Part shown: positions 63,352 to 64,000 of the stretch, one piece after another
How positions within the stretch are numbered: the stretch's first letter is position 1
Layout: every line of letters begins with the position of its first letter
Assembly: GCA_013400975.1 (NCBI GenBank)
Contig: WBMZ01000213.1
Coordinates: 248,001 to 312,000, forward strand
Direction of reading: 5' to 3'
Origin: Atrichornis clamosus
Taxonomy: Eukaryota; Chordata; Aves; Passeriformes; Menuridae
DNA: 64,000 nt
Notes under the pieces: model-generated
The model's database searches: none
What the model saw: the letters and a program-made list of their open reading frames with translations, nothing else
What the model was told of the DNA's origin: nothing
Program-made: the position numbers and the translations under genes

Positions 63352-64000
63352 ACCCCTTTTACAAGAATGAATGATCTTTTACAGCAATATCTTAGCTATT
63401 ACAAGGTTAGTAATGACAGAGAAGAAGCAGAACCACAGGAGACATTAATATTGGCCTTACATGTGGTGAAGCACTCTCCACTCATTCGGTCACTTCCCAG
63501 GCACTGTGGCAGGGGGAATGCAAAAAAACTGACACTTGGTAAAACAGGCAGCTGCTCTGGGCATTCCCTGTCCTAGGGATGTGGAGACAGCACTCTTTAT
63601 CCTCTTCCAAATGCTGTTTCTGTATTTCATTATAAGCAGACTGGGTGAGTGTTCACATCACTAAAATCCCAAAGCCTTAGTCAGGAGAGAGACACAGAGG
63701 TGCAGATACATCCCAGGGTGGTTTGGATACTCAGCATTCACAGGAGCATAAGTTCAGGTGCTCATTGATCACCTGCAAATACATAGTGCTACTTAAGATG
63801 CCCCAGGGTACCTGGCCCAACCACCAGCTATGTCTCCTAGATGTCTGCCATAGGACCTGAGACATGATGACCAGGCTTGTGCAAACATTCCCATTATCCA
63901 CTGAAATGTTTCTAAATGGTGTTCAATGCCTGGGTGCAGGCAGCTGAGCTCAGCTCAACTGCATCTTCCCCAGAGTCAGTGGATCTTGGACACCATAAGG

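Larger units (their letters stand above)
60241..64000. other. Intergenic DNA, no gene seen
   Basis: Only short frames without a recognisable family are present. Local structures are a three-part inverted/direct repeat at 62011-62046 and a 29-bp tandem duplication at 63294-63351. The last 500 bases are somewhat richer in GC but hold no feature I can name. Confidence 0.5.

Noticed and set aside
1..64000. CRISPR arrays, operons, riboswitches, phage or bacterial genes, tRNA or rRNA genes, mitochondrial insertions
   Set aside because: No regularly spaced repeats, no ribosome-binding-site/operon organisation, no tRNA B-box context and no organellar gene motifs were seen; the window is vertebrate nuclear DNA.

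Overview
This 64 kb window looks like AT-rich intergenic (or very large intron) DNA from a bird, most likely a neoavian or songbird genome. Three observations support this. CR1 LINE 3' ends of the avian type are present, ending in 'ggttggactagatgacc' and 'attctgtgattctatga'. Two solo LTRs start with a TGTYGTGGTTTGACCC-like sequence that I recognise from memory as a bird ERVL-type LTR. The background is AT-rich, scattered with very old amniote repeats (MIR, turtle-like CR1, an inverted-repeat MITE). I found no bacterial or organellar features, no tRNA or rRNA gene, and no convincing host protein-coding exon. Nearly all open frames are chance or belong to transposons.

Layout. 1-17 kb: single-copy-looking AT-rich DNA holding an ancient MIR SINE (about 1.87-2.01 kb), an avian CR1 on the minus strand (2.34-2.70 kb) and two very old CR1 pieces in opposite orientation (4.19-4.93 kb). 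17.2-18.3 kb: a C/G-rich block, open on both strands, that stands out from its surroundings. 18.3-18.96 kb: an open frame of 197 codons that I read as an internally deleted hAT-superfamily (CGGBP1-like group) transposase. 26.36-26.56 kb: a MITE with visible terminal inverted repeats. 29.35-32.41 kb: a transposon cluster. It contains an ERVK-type solo LTR with a 6-bp target duplication (TCCCAT), an ERVL-type solo LTR 54 bp further on with a 5-bp duplication (CATTC), and a decayed minus-strand Ty3/Gypsy pol gene with protease, reverse transcriptase and integrase zinc-binding remnants. 37.3-38.1 kb: an unexplained GC-richer block and the 3' end of an old CR1. 39.75-40.14 kb: an avian CR1 3' end on the plus strand. 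49.58-50.46 kb: a second ERVL-type solo LTR in the opposite orientation, with a 5-bp duplication (ACCAC). 52.45-52.66 kb: another avian CR1 3' end. The remaining DNA up to 64 kb is AT-rich and unannotated.

There is no operon or pathway here; the content is mobile-element history. The most notable items are the Gypsy pol remnant (Ty3/Gypsy elements are rare in birds), the hAT transposase frame that has stayed open despite a deletion, and a few gene-free stretches that could be regulatory. All family names come from motif recognition by eye and need a database search to confirm. The two ERVL LTRs and the ERVK LTR are the best supported calls because both boundaries and both target duplications can be read directly.
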